A stretch of 64,000 nucleotides of DNA from Plumapathes pennacea (Eukaryota > Cnidaria > Anthozoa > Antipatharia > Myriopathidae). The translations under genes were made by a program, and so were the position numbers. Below the pieces are notes generated by a model. It made no database searches. It saw only the letters and a list, made by a program, of their open reading frames with translations, and was not told where the DNA came from. The stretch covers positions 7,270,067-7,334,066 of the forward strand of contig OZ038469.1 of the NCBI GenBank assembly GCA_964036295.1. The letters run 5' to 3'. This document shows positions 50,991-62,700 of the stretch, one piece after another. Each line of letters begins with the position of its first letter. Within the stretch, counting starts at the first letter, position 1.

Positions 50991-51298
50991 AAAGTTAAGC
51001 CCATTCCGGTGGGGACAATTTTTGGATGGGTGACCGTCAGGGAATACCTTGATCAAGTTTCCTTTTTCATTTTTAGCATTTTCAATCAGCTATCTCACTC
51101 GTTATTAATCTCCAATCCATAATCTTTGTTAGTCTACCGCAAAGAGTCAACCTTTCATCCATAACTAAATTTATGCAGGTCTGGGCGTGCCTGTAGTGCC
51201 GGGCTCTATGCGGCTTATGACCCTTATAATTACAATTCCCAAGTTAAGCCCGTTCCAGCGGGGACAGTTCTGGGATGGGTGACCGTCAGGGAATACCT
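50991..51298 (+). repeat. K3 3' UTR: two tandem 5S-rRNA-like modules
   Basis: Modules at 50991-51048 and 51241-51298, each with AAGTTAAGCC and GGATGGGTGACCGTCAGGG. The spacing between copies is 250 bp, against 260-261 bp in K1, K2 and K4, through small deletions. Confidence 0.8.
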
Positions 51299-51693
51299 TG
51301 ATCGAGTTTCCTTTTTCATTTTTAGCACTTTCAATCAGTTAGATCTCACTTGTTATTAATCTACACTCAATAATTTTTGTTACATGATTCAGTATACCGC
51401 ACAGAGTCAACCTTTCGTCCATTAAAAGACTTATGCAGGTCTGGGCGTGCCTGTAGTACTGGGCTCTATGCGGCAAAATTACCATAATTCATTCTAGGTA
51501 GAAAAACAAAAATAGAACATAAACATTATAAGAGGAAATACCCCTCGCATAAACAACAAAAACATCAAAATCTCAAAATAGTAACTTGCATGTCGGTCAG
51601 CCTCAGATGTCTGTCTGTCTGCTGACTCAAAGTTATGTAAATAAAAATAAATAAACGGGAAGCTTCGGCTCCTTCAGTTTTAAAAACAAAAAA

Positions 51694-51862
51694 CTATCTG
51701 TTCTCATCAGCTTAATATCTGATACGCTGCTTATTGAGTGGCTCAAATATTAAACTGATTTTTGGAACTGGGCTGTGGAATAGAGGCTGGCCTCGTCCCA
51801 GCCACGGGTTGTCTCGGTTCAGCACTACCTCCGAGTACGGCCCACTCCCCTCCGGGGGAACC
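51694..51862 (+). pseudogene. U2 snRNA 3' portion right of K3
   Basis: CTATCTGTTCTCATCAGC (first base changed from G) through the Sm site to GGGGGAACC. No promoter. A 177-bp spacer to the next U1 follows. Confidence 0.92.
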
Positions 51863-52039
51863 CAATAAAAGCAAAGAGAACATTGAGATAAAGGGCCTGG
51901 GCCCCTAGTGCGTCGGTTCTGGCACACTTTAGCATGCAAGGCGGCATGGAATGGACGTTTGGAAGGGTGGAAGGGTCGTCCCATAAGGAAGGAAGCGGAT
52001 GTGTGGTCGGCTCAGTTGTTTTGTGGACAAAACACCTTC

Positions 52040-52058
52040 ATACCTACCTGATGCGGGA
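52040..52058 (+). ncRNA. U1 snRNA first 19 nt, left of T5
   Basis: ATACCTACCTGATGCGGGA, one base off the usual ATACTTACCTG, with a normal U1 upstream spacer. The body continues, truncated, at 57785. Confidence 0.9.
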
Positions 52059-52345
52059 TCATCTCGTTGGCGCGGATTCAAGTCTCGATCTGTGCATCGA
52101 AGTTTTCTTCCAAGCCAAGGATTTTGTAAGACCTTCTTTTTCTTTCACTTTCCTTCTTTTGTTTGTTTTTTTTTTTGCGGCCACCCTCCTGGGGACTTTA
52201 TGCTCAGTGATTTTTTCACTGTAACCCAGGGTTACCGCGTTTTCCTTTTTTTCCGTTCCGACCCTCCGGCGGAGGAATGCTCAGCGGTGTTTTTTCTTTC
52301 TGGTAGATTCACCGTTGTAACGCCGGGTAAGCAACTTCCTTGGGA
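52059..52345 (+). promoter_or_regulatory. T5 5' UTR with conserved hairpins
   Basis: The small hairpin is CAGTGA-TTTTT-TCACTG (52205-52221), a base-paired change from CAGTGC...GCACTG of T2-T4. The long stem is CAGCGGTG (52282-52289) with CACCGTTG (52310-52317), then TAACGCCGGGTAAG. Confidence 0.6.
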
Positions 52346-53710
52346 ATGGCCCTTCAGCGTTCCCGGACTGTTACAGTCCATATCCCTGAGGGGTTAGGTC
52401 GATTAGACCGCCCCGGTTTTGTGTCCGCCTGTCTCGGAACCATCACTAAAGACAGGATTAAATGCATCCAGGATGCCGGTAGCTACTATCGTGTCACCTT
52501 CACCGATGTCGCTGCTAAGGATGACTTTACTATTAATGGCCTCCGCGTCCATGGCGTCAGTGTCCCCATCCAGGAGGCCGACGTCACCAAAACAGTCCGT
52601 GTTTCTCGGGTGCCGATAGAGGTTCCTGAGGGAAATGTCAAATCTTTGCTCTCCCGTTATGGAGACGTCCTTTCACATTCCTTCAAGAAGGAGAAGAACG
52701 ACGGGATCCTAACCGGAATGCGCATTCTCAGGATGAGGATCCAGACCACTATTTCAGACTGTTTAATGTTTCTGGGATATCCTTTCTTCGTCGGGTACCC
52801 CGGACAACCAAAGCTCTGCCGTGTGTGCCAATCCCAAGGCCATATCGCTTCTGGCTGCCCTAATAAGGGGCTTTGTCGTATCTGCCACGCTCCGGGCCAC
52901 GTGGCACGCAGCTGCCCTGACCAGCGCTCAGCTGAACCCATCGCTTTTGCATGGAATGCTCAAAATAGGCCAGCCGCTCCTGCTGGTGTTGAATCGGGTG
53001 CTCCCGCCAACGCTCCCCTTGGCGATCCATCTGGTGAGTCTGTCCGCTGATGCATCTCCCCCGGGGATGTCAGTCCTCATATTGAGGAAGACGCCATGGA
53101 CGTTGTTAATGAAAATGGCTCTGGCGATAGTGATGGTGACGGTGACGGTGACGGTATTGGTGATGATGATGGTGTTGATGTTGGAGATAGAATTGGTGAT
53201 GGCAAAGGTGGAAGTCATGGCAATGGCAAGGGTGATGGTGATGAGGATGATGGTGCTGATGTTAGTGAGAGTGATGGTGGTGGTGTAGCGGCTAATGCTG
53301 GTGTTCAGGTCAGCATCGGTGCTGGTGCCGACACAATCCCACCCATCCTGGATGGCACGACTCTTGAAGTCGTTAGTGAAGGGGATGCCCCTTCTGTCAC
53401 TGCCAGTTCTGGGGACATGGAATGTCACTTTAACATGGAATCTCTCTTGGATGCTACAGTTGCTCCAAGTGTCTCCGATAGCTTGCCTTCCACTGGCAAG
53501 GAATCCCAAATACTGGATTCTGATGGGTTTATTCTTAAATCTAAGCAGGATAAACGCCGTGAGTTGCAATCCAATGCAGCGGCACAAATTTTCAACCTCG
53601 AACGTCCGCAGTCTGGTCGCTCCTCGCCTTTGTGCGACCCCAGCCTGCGTTCGCGTTCCCGTTCTCGTTCACCGCCCCGTCAGAAGTTCTTCTTCGGTTG
53701 CAGGTCGTAA
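52346..53710 (+). pseudogene. T5 ORF1, two zinc knuckles, one nonsense codon
   Basis: ATG 52346 (MALQRSRTVTVHIPEG). Knuckles CRVCQSQGHIASGC and CRICHAPGHVARSC. A TGA at 53048-53050 interrupts; the same frame then continues to 53710, so a single change disabled it. The middle has a GATGGT-type simple repeat (53121-53285) coding for Asp/Gly runs, then LDSDGFILKSK and SLRSRSRSRSPPRQK. Total about 455 codons. Confidence 0.85.
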
Positions 53711-54356
53711 ATTTAAGAATAAGTAATGGCTCTTTTTCATTATGTTTGCGGCGTCTTTTTCTTGCTCCCCATACCTCCAATTGTTTACTATAGCTTATTG
53801 TACACATATTTTAAATATTGTAACTGGGTACCATGGGCAAACCCCCGTGTAATGGTTTCCATGGGCAAACCCCCATGCGTTGTTGTCTTTAGTACCATGG
53901 GCAAACCCCCATGTTTCATTTTTGTAAATATTCCCTTGCATCAAAAAGTAATATGGGTAAACCCCCATATGGTTAAAATTAGTTTAGCATTGCGGACAGA
54001 CCCTCGCATTGCTGGGTCTCGGGTACCATGGACATTCCTCCATGTAATGGCGTCGTGGGCAAACCCCCACTTCGCCTGGTCTTTCCTGGTATCATAGGTA
54101 AACCCCCATACGGATAAAATTGGTTTAGCATTGCGGGCGGACCCTCGCTTTGTTCGGTCTCGGGTACCATGGGCAATCCCCCATGTTATGGCGTTGTGGA
54201 CAAACCCCCACTTCGCCTGGTTTTTCCCGGTAACATGGGCAAACCCCGATGCTCTTACTCTCCTTTGCCGATCCATCTTGCGTGTCCACCTAGGACCGTT
54301 CTTCGCCTGAGTGTACTTTTACTTTTTACGGTCTTTGCTCGTTACCACAGAGTGCA
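53711..54356 (+). repeat. T5 inter-ORF hairpin ladder
   Basis: About eleven hairpins: CATGGG-CAAACC-CCCATG repeated near 53832-53915, ATATGGG-TAAACC-CCCATAT (53951-53970 region), GTGGG-CAAACC-CCCAC, CATGGA-type variants. The closest relative is the T1 ladder. Deletion of the ORF2 start lies at the right end. Confidence 0.8.
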
Positions 54357-55758
54357 GTTTTAGTCAACGGCTACACCTCTGGATTTTTTTCTCTAACTCA
54401 GGGAGTGAGGCAAGGTTGCCCCCTCTCTCCCCTTTCGTACGTCCTCGTTCCCGAAGTATTAGCGTGCAACATTAGAGCCGAGCCTCGCATCATCGGGGTC
54501 TCCCTCCCTTCCGCACCCAACCATCCGGTGCTTCTGTCCCAGTACGCTGACAACACTTCTCTCGTTGTCTCCACTGATGATTCCATCTCTGCTGCCTTTG
54601 AGGTTTACAAAGTTTACGAGAATGCCTCTGGTGCTAAACTCAACGAGGAGAAATGTAAGGGTCTTTGGCTTGGGGCTTGGTCAGGTCGACCTGCCGCTCC
54701 CATTGCTATCCAGTGGAGCTCTGATCGCCTCAAGACTTTAGGTGTCTTCATCGGTCCTGGCAACCTCGAACACGAGAACTGGGACCCTCGACTCAAAGCA
54801 ATGCAGAACACTCTCAACTCCTGGCGTCAGCGTATCCTCTCATTCCAGGGTAGGATGATCGTCATCAGCATCCTCACCCTCTCGAGACTTTGATACATTG
54901 GTGGCCTGATTCATGTCCCTCATTGGGTCATCACGAGCATTAACAGCTCTATATTTTCCTTTTTTTGGAAAGGAAAAAAGGACCTTGTGGCTCGTCGATC
55001 TGTCTGGCAGCCCAAGGGTTCTGGAGGGTTTGGTGTGGTGGATGTAGCCTTAAATTCATTAGCCTGCACGCCATGTGGTTAAGCGTTTTGTTACATCTTC
55101 CCATTCTTGGCGCTTTTTCCTCTTTGACTGGTTTCTCGACATTCTAAACTTCCTGAAATATCCAATCGAGCATGTTCCTTCACATCTCCCGAGGTTCTAC
55201 AAGAGTGTCCTTCTTGCGTGGCGTTCCTTGGAGGGCGGTTGTTCCAACTCCTCCGACTCCTTGTGCATCGCCTCGAATTCCGACTCTGACTCCATCCTTG
55301 TTTCGGACCTGTCAGCCAGTGAGTGTTACTCTCACTTAATTAGCTTGTCGGCCTCCCCTCCACATTGTGAGGCTCATTTCCTTTCGAAGTTTGGCCACCT
55401 TTACTGGCAGGAGACTTGGGCCCAGGTCCATTTACTCCCCAGTGATAGGCCGGTGATTGACGTGGCCTGGAAGTCAGCCCATGGTGTCTTATACACGCCG
55501 AACGCCTCATTTCCTTTGGGTACAACTACGACCCACTGTGTTTTTGTGGTGCTCAGCTTGAAACCCTTGAGCACCTTTTCTTCGCCTGTCCACTCGCTCA
55601 GAGCTTAATTTCTTACATCCAGTTCGAATTGCACTCTGCAGTCCCTCTGGCTCCTTCACTAAGGTGCCGACACATCTTGTTCGGATTTTCCTCCGATGAA
55701 TTAAAGGCCGTCCCACCTGTTTTTGTGTACCTGTTGCACCTTCTCAAATACTTTGTCT
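54357..55758 (+). pseudogene. T5 ORF2, second half only
   Basis: Begins in the reverse transcriptase (VLVNGYTSGFF, MRQGCPLSPLSYVL). The endonuclease and first RT motifs are absent. The catalytic box reads QYADNTS, the second aspartate of YADD changed. Frame changes near 54893, 55075 and 55495. It stops short at LLKYFV, where the chimeric junction lies. Confidence 0.85.
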
Positions 55759-57600
55759 AGCTGATTCTGTTGTTGACCTTATCATGCCTTCTTTGCCTGT
55801 CGTTTTGGCTGGCGATTTCAACGCTGTTCTGGACCCCTTTATGGACCGCCGTGGAGGATCGCCTTCTCCCTATAGGGAGAGCGTTTCCTCCCTTTCCGAC
55901 CTCCTCTCCTATCTTGAGTGTGTCGACGCTTGGAGATCTCTCCACCCGAATCTCCACTCGTATACTTGGTGGAACCATGATGGCTCCATCACCTCTCGGA
56001 TTGATTCCATCGCCCTCCCCTACGATTGGATCACCTCTATCTCCTCCTGCTCGCATTTGCCATGCCCATACTCTGATCACTCAGCCGTTCACTGCTCTTT
56101 TTCCATCCCTGATGCCATGCCCCGCGGGCCGGGGTACCGGAAACTCAACACGTCCATACTGCAAGAACCCGATTATCTAGAAGACCTTACATCATTCTGG
56201 TCTTATTGGTGCGGTATGAAAGCATCTTTCCCTTCCCTCTTGCATTGGTGGGATGAAGGAAAAAGCCATCTTAAGAGGATTTCTGTTAAATTCTGCTCAT
56301 CAAAGGCGTCTGAACAAAGAAAACTTCGCGACCGTCTCAACTCTTTTGCCTTAGAACTAAAGGCTTTGATTGATGGCGGGCAAACGTCCTGCCTCACTGG
56401 ATACAAAGAAATTTTAGACCGTATTAACGAATTAGACTTAAAAGAGGCTAAAGGGGCTCAAGTTCGTTCTCGTGTTAAGTGGGTTGAGGAGGGGGAGACC
56501 TCCACTTTCTTCTGCTGCCTTGAAAAGAAAAGGAGTTCAGACCACTGGTTCTCTGCCATCCGCAGAGATGATGACTCCTTGACTTCCTCCCTTCCAGAGA
56601 TAACCTCGTCTTGGAAGTCTTTCTATGAATCTCTCTTCTCTTCCTCTTCTACCGACCCTGCCATTTGAAAGTCTATGCTCTTGCATCTAGAAACGCACCT
56701 ATCATCTGATGAATCAGATAGCTGTGAGGGTCCAATAACTATCGGCGAAGCACAAGAAGCATTAAAGGGCATGGCGCACAACAAGGCCCCTGGTATGGAT
56801 GGCGTGCCTGCCGAATTCTATCTAACCTTCTGGAACGTCTTAGGTTCCAACCTCGTCGAGGTTCTAAACCTCACTTTTCAGACGGGTCACCTCTCTCTTA
56901 GCCAGAGGCGAGGACTCATTAGTCTTTTATATAAGAAAGGTGGGCTTTTGACCGGGTTGAGTGGTCATTTATTTTTGACACCCTTAGTGCCATGGGCTTC
57001 AGCCCCAGTTTTATTGGTTGGGTAAGACTCTTTTACTCCCTCCCTCAATCATCTGTTCTAGTTAATGGTTATCAGTCCGAGTTTTTCTCTCCCTCTCGTG
57101 GCGTCCGCCAGGGCTGCCCACTGTCTCCATTGCTGTACGTTTTGACGGCAGAGGTCCTGGCTTGTAACATCCGGGCCAATCCTCGCATCACCGGTATCCG
57201 CCTACCATCTTCAAGGAACCGAGAGATTCTCATCTCACAATACGCAGACGACACTTCCACTTTTGTTACCACGGATCTTTCTATTAAAGCTGTATTCGAT
57301 ACGTACCATCAGTATGAGCTTGCTTCTGGAGCCCGTGTAAACATGGGGAAGTCTAAAGGACTTTGGCTGGGTGCCTGGTTCGGTAGGACCGACGCCCCTG
57401 TTAATATAGAATGGTCTTCAACTAAACTCAACTCTCTGGGAGTTTACATAGGCCCTGACGATTTAAGTGAAGACAATTGGAACCCCCAGGTTGAGGCAGT
57501 GAAAAAAACCCTCAACTCGTGGCGCCAGCACTCCCGGTCCTTTCAAGGACGCCTCACTGTCATCAACTTTCTCGCACTTTCACGGGAGTTCCTTCCTACA
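55759..57600 (+). pseudogene. Second T-type ORF2 fragment in T5
   Basis: Begins in the endonuclease (LAGDFNAVLDPFMDRRGG, CPYSDHSAVH) and continues through the linker to the RT. TGA at 56666-56668. Between 56939 and 56945 the sequence jumps from LLYKKG to the KAFDRVEW region (shifted frame), removing early RT motifs. YADDTS is intact later. The C-terminal third is missing, and the 3' UTR follows directly at about 57600. Confidence 0.85.
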
Positions 57601-57784
57601 TTCTTTTACATCCGTCACTTTGTTGTCGTTTTACTTGTTCGTATGCAAAACTCCTAGGTGTGGCAGGGTTCGATTCCCCGGCTAACTTTTTGCGTAGCTG
57701 GTGCTACCCGTACGCCCTCGTCTTGCACACCATGCTCCCGTATTGCACTCCTCGCAGGACTGGTGACGTAAAATACAAAAAAAA
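57601..57784 (+). other. T5 3' UTR with tRNA T-arm-like hairpin
   Basis: CAGGG-TTCGATT-CCCCG at 57664-57680 keeps the GGTTCGATTCC box B core with one stem mismatch. GTAGC-TGGT-GCTAC follows, then an A run into U1. Confidence 0.7.
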
Positions 57785-57838
57785 ACTTACCTGATGCGGA
57801 AGGTACTGTGATCATGGAAGCAGTCCTCTCAGGGTGAG
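57785..57838 (+). pseudogene. U1 snRNA remnant right of T5
   Basis: ACTTACCTGATGCGGAAGG...CTCAGGGTGAG, then an abrupt switch to spacer sequence (ATTGTTGACAG) that lies about 430 bp further on in other units. The U1 3' two thirds and half of the spacer are deleted. Confidence 0.92.
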
Positions 57839-58081
57839 ATTGTTGACAGTAGAACATGCAAATTCGTCACAAAGACAAGCGCACACGTTTGTGCATGCGT
57901 GCACATGCAAGCACTAGTCACTTATAATTGCAGAGATCTCGATCTGTGTGATTTTTGTTCTTTTGTTGTTTTAAAAAAACGCTACACATCCTTTTTTGTA
58001 CACTGTGCAAAATTTGAACTTTTTCACGCCGCAAACTGACGGAGTACCGCGCAGTTTTGTGTGAGAAAAATGAAAAAGGAA

Positions 58082-58103
58082 GCCTACGACACGAGGTATT
58101 CCC

Positions 58104-58135
<32 letters not shown>

Positions 58136-58199
58136 TGACCGGGCTTAACTTCGGTGATCGGACGAGAACCGGTGTTTTCCTGGTCGTATGGTCGTAGGC
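58082..58199 (-). rRNA. 5S rRNA gene, copy 4
   Basis: 118 bp with closing helix and internal control region intact. It lies 184 bp from the U2 start, against 186 in the other units. T-run terminator at 58066-58077. Confidence 0.95.
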
Positions 58200-58383
58200 G
58201 AGAGTATTGGCGTGACATTTAGCATGTTATGGCGACTCTCGCTTAAGGAGCAGAGGCCTGGGACTAAGTATCTTGCCTCCACATACATGGGGGCTTGTTG
58301 TGGCCGTGAGGAACTGGGGGAAAATAAATACCACATGTAAGGAGATTTTGTGGTGGACGGCCTCCCTAAGAAACTAGAAGTCT
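58200..58383. promoter_or_regulatory. Shared 5S/U2 divergent spacer, copy 4
   Basis: 184 bp, homologous to the other three, with a 2-bp loss just before U2 (AGTCTATCGC against AGTCGGTATCGC). Confidence 0.5.
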
Positions 58384-58417
58384 ATCGCTTCTCTGCCTTA
58401 TGGCTAAGATCAAGTGT
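58384..58417 (+). pseudogene. U2 snRNA 5' fragment left of K4
   Basis: ATCGCTTCTCTGCCTTATGG...CAAGTGT, 34 nt, one change from the intact gene. It continues after K4 at 63954. Confidence 0.93.
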
Positions 58418-58545
58418 TCTTAGTGCTGCGTAAGTTCCGAGAAATCTCCCGTCTCTGCGCCTGGTTGTTTGTTTGTATTTGGCCTTCTCTCGTTTCTTTC
58501 TTCTAAAAGATCAAGGTTAGTGGTGTTTCTATAGCCTCTCTTCGT

Positions 58546-59705
58546 ATGTCTGGAAGTTTTGTACCACGCCGAACCACGCGACTCTTCCCGGAGGATGCTG
58601 ATGTGGATGTTTTGAAAATTGCATGCGCTTTCAGCCCTGAAAAGGACTCTATCATTGGAATCCAGCCACGCTTTGGGGGAAAATGTCTCGATATTACCTT
58701 CAGGAACAAAGCTACAGCAACTGCAGCGGCATCGAATGGCCTAGATTTGGACGGTCGCCATTTTGACCTCAAGCTACTGGGTCGTAAGAACCTCGACGTC
58801 TCAGGGTTTGTCTCCTGCGAATTCCCAGACGAATACCTAGTCGAAGTTCTCCAACAATATGGGTAATTCAACACCACCATCAGACACCTTAAACTAAAAG
58901 AACCGGGTTTTCCCAAATCGAAAACGGCATAAGAGTTATCACCTTCACAAAGATGACAAAATCCCTGCCTGGGGTTCTGGTCTACCGCAACACGCAACTC
59001 ACTTTCCGCTACATGTGTCAGCCGAAACTCTGCTTCAAGTGTTCATCGGCTGACCACCTCATTCGGGACTGCCCCAAAAATAAAAACATTCACATCAAAG
59101 AACACAACGCAAACGACAAGAACAATGATGAGCCGACTGAATCGGGAAATGTCACACAACGTGATGAGACCCCTGATTGCTCAGCTCCCAGTGACATGGA
59201 ACATGAATCCAAAGGCACAAAGCGGGCATGCTCATCGGACAATGAACCTTCCTCGTCCAAGCACAGCACACCAGCAACCACTACATCACAGAACAACACA
59301 CCGGAACTCTTCACTGCTGATCCCAGTACTTCTACCGCTACCTCTTCTTCTGCACCTTCAGCCAGCACACCACAACCACACAACTCTGATCTCTTTAAAC
59401 CCGTCACTGGCCCCAACTACAAAAAATTTACCGAGGCACCAAAAAAGAAAGGCAACCACCGCTCCTGCCTTATGAAAGTTATTCCTGGCGGTACATACTA
59501 CCGAGTGCACGGACTCTGGGAACAATACCAGCACGGCAACTTGGCTGAGTGTCCCAAGCACCTCCAGCAAGGCTGTACCAAAAGATGCCTGGAGGAATGG
59601 GGCCGTCTGCACGGCAAAATCAAGCAAGACGCCTTTGCAGACCTTCTACGCCTCTTTAATGAACTTTCCGAAGAATTTACTTTATTCCCATCTCAACCAA
59701 GGTGA
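58546..59705 (+). pseudogene. K4 ORF1, zinc-knuckle protein, broken
   Basis: ATG 58546 (MSGSFVPRRTTRLFPED). TAA at 58864-58866 replaces Glu, and one base is missing near 58912. The remainder reads openly from 58953 to the TGA at 59703-59705. Knuckle CFKCSSADHLIRDC intact. Ser/Thr-rich middle, then IPGGTYYRVHGLWEQYQ at the C-terminus. It supplies the N-terminus missing from K1. Confidence 0.85.
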
Positions 59706-59707
59706 CA

Positions 59708-62700
59708 ATGTATCCTTACTTTCTAATTTTAATCATTGTTATGGCTTTATCTATATGCTCGCTTAATGTAAATGGCATTCACGAAAGGCCGAAGCAAAGC
59801 AAAGTTTTTTCTTCGCTCCGTGCCTTAAATTGCGACATCTACCTCCTGCAGGAGACGCACGTGCAGAATGCACTCGAGGGCAAGCAGTGGGAGAGTGAAT
59901 GGGAAGGACGGGCAGTTTTTTCACCCGGCTCAAATCACTCAGCAGGAGTGGGGATACTACTTAATCCACAATCACAGTTTAAAATCGCCTCACTCCAAAC
60001 GGATAAACAAGGGCGCTTAATTTCGGCCAAAATTACATCTCCTATTTCCCCTAATTTGGTTTTCAAATTCTCAATGTGTATGCGCCGAACATTGTGTCAG
60101 CCCGCCAGCGATTTTTCACAACCCTTTGGCAATACACGTTTTGCAACGTGCTGCTCGTGCTGGGCGGTGATTTGAACTGTGTACCTGATGTACACAGAGA
60201 TAAGTTCAGAGGTGATGACACTTTTGGCGACAAAGGCATTAACGAACTTCATTCTTTCACTGCAGCCAATTCGCTCATCAATATATAACGAGCCAAACAC
60301 CCAACTGACTCTGTGTACTCATGGATTAACAGACCCCGAACCATCGGTTGCCGGCTAGATCAATTTTATGTGCCGCTGTCATGGAAAATTCAAGTTTTCC
60401 GATGTGAGAGTTAAACCTTTTGCGTATTCGGACCACTCACTGTTACGGATGACCCTCACCGTGGGGCAATCAAAGCTCCGTGGGCGGGGAGTCTGGAAGT
60501 TCAATGCATCTCTCTTGCATTCTGAACATTTCTGTGAGGAGATTCTGAATTTCTGGACCTACTGGCGCACGCAAAAAGCATCCTATTCCGATCCTAGGGT
60601 CTGGTGGAACGCTGGTAAATTGCTTATCAAACAGATTGCAATTGACCACAGCATGCGTTGTGCTAAAAGCCGGAAATCCAAGGCAGACGCCCTGGAGACC
60701 GAATATCAGGCAATCCTTAGTAATGTTGATCCGACCGACAGCGCTCAATGAGCTCGATTGCTAGAAATAAAGCAGTCCCTTCAAGCAATTGAGAACAAGC
60801 GGATAGAAGGCATAAAAATCCGGAGCAAAGAAAATTGGCTGGAATTCGGCAAAAAACCAACCAAGTATTTCTTTCAATTGGAAAATAAAAAACAAACAAA
60901 ACACACCATAAGCACCCTGCAGGTCGGCTCTGTCACGGTCACGAGAGACAAAGAAATACTCGAAACTGCTCTACGCGGAAGAACCGGTGGATGAGGCCAG
61001 TCAGAATTGGCTCTTAAGTCAGTTGGATAAATCCTTGGCATTCAAAGACCAAGCATCTTGCGAGGGCGAATTAGCACTTTCTGAGTGCTATGACGCGCTC
61101 AAGTGTATGGAGTCTGGCAACTCTCCGGGTCCCGACGGTTTGCCAGCCGAGTTTTATTTGCGTTTCTGGGGTCACTTAGGGCCTGATCTTGTCAACACGT
61201 TAAATTTCAGCTATGACAAGGGAGCACTTTCTGAATCACAGCGCCGCGCAATTCTTCGTCTTCTGTTTAAGAAGGATGATCCGGCGTTGTTGAAGAACTG
61301 GCAACCAATCTCTTTGCTAAACATGGACTACAAAATAGCCACGAAAGTTTTGGCAAATAGATTGCGTAAAGTACTCCAAAGTGGTCTCTGAGGACCAGAC
61401 TTGCGGGATACCTGACCGCAGCATTTTTGAGAATGTTCCTGATCCGGGATGTGATTGACTATGCACAGGAGAAGAATCTCCCTCTGGCCATAATCAGTCT
61501 GGATCAGGAGAAGGCTTTCAACAGAGTTAACCGGCACTTTCTCCATCGAGTATTGGAAAAAATGAATTTTGGCCCAAGCTTCCAGCGCTGGATCAAAGTT
61601 ATTTACACAGACACTCAGTCGGCGGTTATCAACAATGGCTGGTTGTCGGAATATTTCCAGCTAACACGGGGAGTTCAACAAGGCTGTCCCTTGTCCCCTC
61701 TCTTGTATTGTTTAGTGGCCGAAACTCTAGGCAAAGCCATCAGAAAAGACAAGCATATTGAGGGAATTCAAATTCCTGGGTCATCAGGCAAAGAGAGTCG
61801 TATCTCACAATACGCCGATGACAGAACTCTGTTGTTAAAAAGCAAACACACGATCCACCACGCATTTGGCATAATCCACCTTTTCGAACAGGGTTCCAGG
61901 TCAAAGCTAAATCCTGATAAGACGGAGGGGATCTGGGTGGGCTCTCAGGCCGGCCGAGACACAGATCCTTTGCCGGATAAAATGTTGTGGCGGTCCGATC
62001 AACTCAAAGTGCTTGGCTTGTTTTTCGGCAACGGGAAGCTTGACAAGGCTAATTGGTCCGATCGCGTCAACAAGCTTGAAAAACGCCTAAATTTTTGGAA
62101 GTCTCACCCTTTCTCTGAAAGGGAAAGCAATGATTATCAATATCTTAGGTGCCTCTGGCCTCTGGTATACAGCCACTCTTTTGCCAATGCCCAGCTGGGT
62201 TCAGACGCAGGTTTCTCAGTTAATCTGGGGCTTCCTGTGGTCAGGCAAAACCGAACTCGTGAAACAGGAAACTTGTACACTGCCCTGTGACCAGGGCGGT
62301 TTACAAGTCATAAACCCTGCGAAGAAAGCGAAAGCTCTGAAGCTGTGCTGGATTCCCCTGCTCGAGGACCCAGCTTACACTGCCAAGTGGGCATATTTCG
62401 GACGTTACTGCCTTGGTTTGCCGATCGGCAAATTAATGCCTAACTGGGGATTCCTTCGCTCTAATTCGCGGCCAAAATATGCTGGAGATCAAAGACCCAG
62501 AATCTACAGAAAACTTCTGACTGATGTCGATCGGGTTAAGTCTGACCTGCCTCAGATGCCGAACTTCCGTGTGAAAACCTTCTATCATTTGCTTATCCGG
62601 TCTCCGGGCTGACTGCACTGCAAATCTGCGTGGCCATCAGAGCTCAAGCTTAAGCTCTCGTGGACAGACATCTGGCCCCGTATCTATAGTGGTCTGAATA

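Larger units (their letters stand above)
47666..51693 (+). mobile_element. LINE K3, U2-site family, internally deleted and scrambled
   Basis: Inserted at the same U2 site as K2 and K4. Compared with them it has lost about 0.7 kb from ORF1 into ORF2 (fusion near 48340). From about 50208 it repeats an earlier ORF2 segment (like 49057-49340), then jumps at about 50490 and 50527 to later ORF2 pieces before entering the 3' UTR. The tail joins U2 at 51694. Confidence 0.88.
52059..57784 (+). mobile_element. LINE T5, U1-site family, chimeric and defective
   Basis: Left part (52059-55758) is a T1-like element with ORF1, linker and only the second half of ORF2. At 55759 the sequence switches to the endonuclease region of another T-type ORF2, which runs to about 57600 with its own internal deletion, then the 3' UTR. 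The ends still sit at the U1 T site (left flank ACCTACCTGATGCGGGA, right flank ACTTACCTGATGCGGAA). It looks like two elements joined by recombination or template switching. Confidence 0.85.

Noticed and set aside
52928..53587. Long minus-strand frames over ORF1 of T5 and other T/K copies
   Set aside because: They mirror the plus-strand coding sequence and its simple repeats and show no family motifs.
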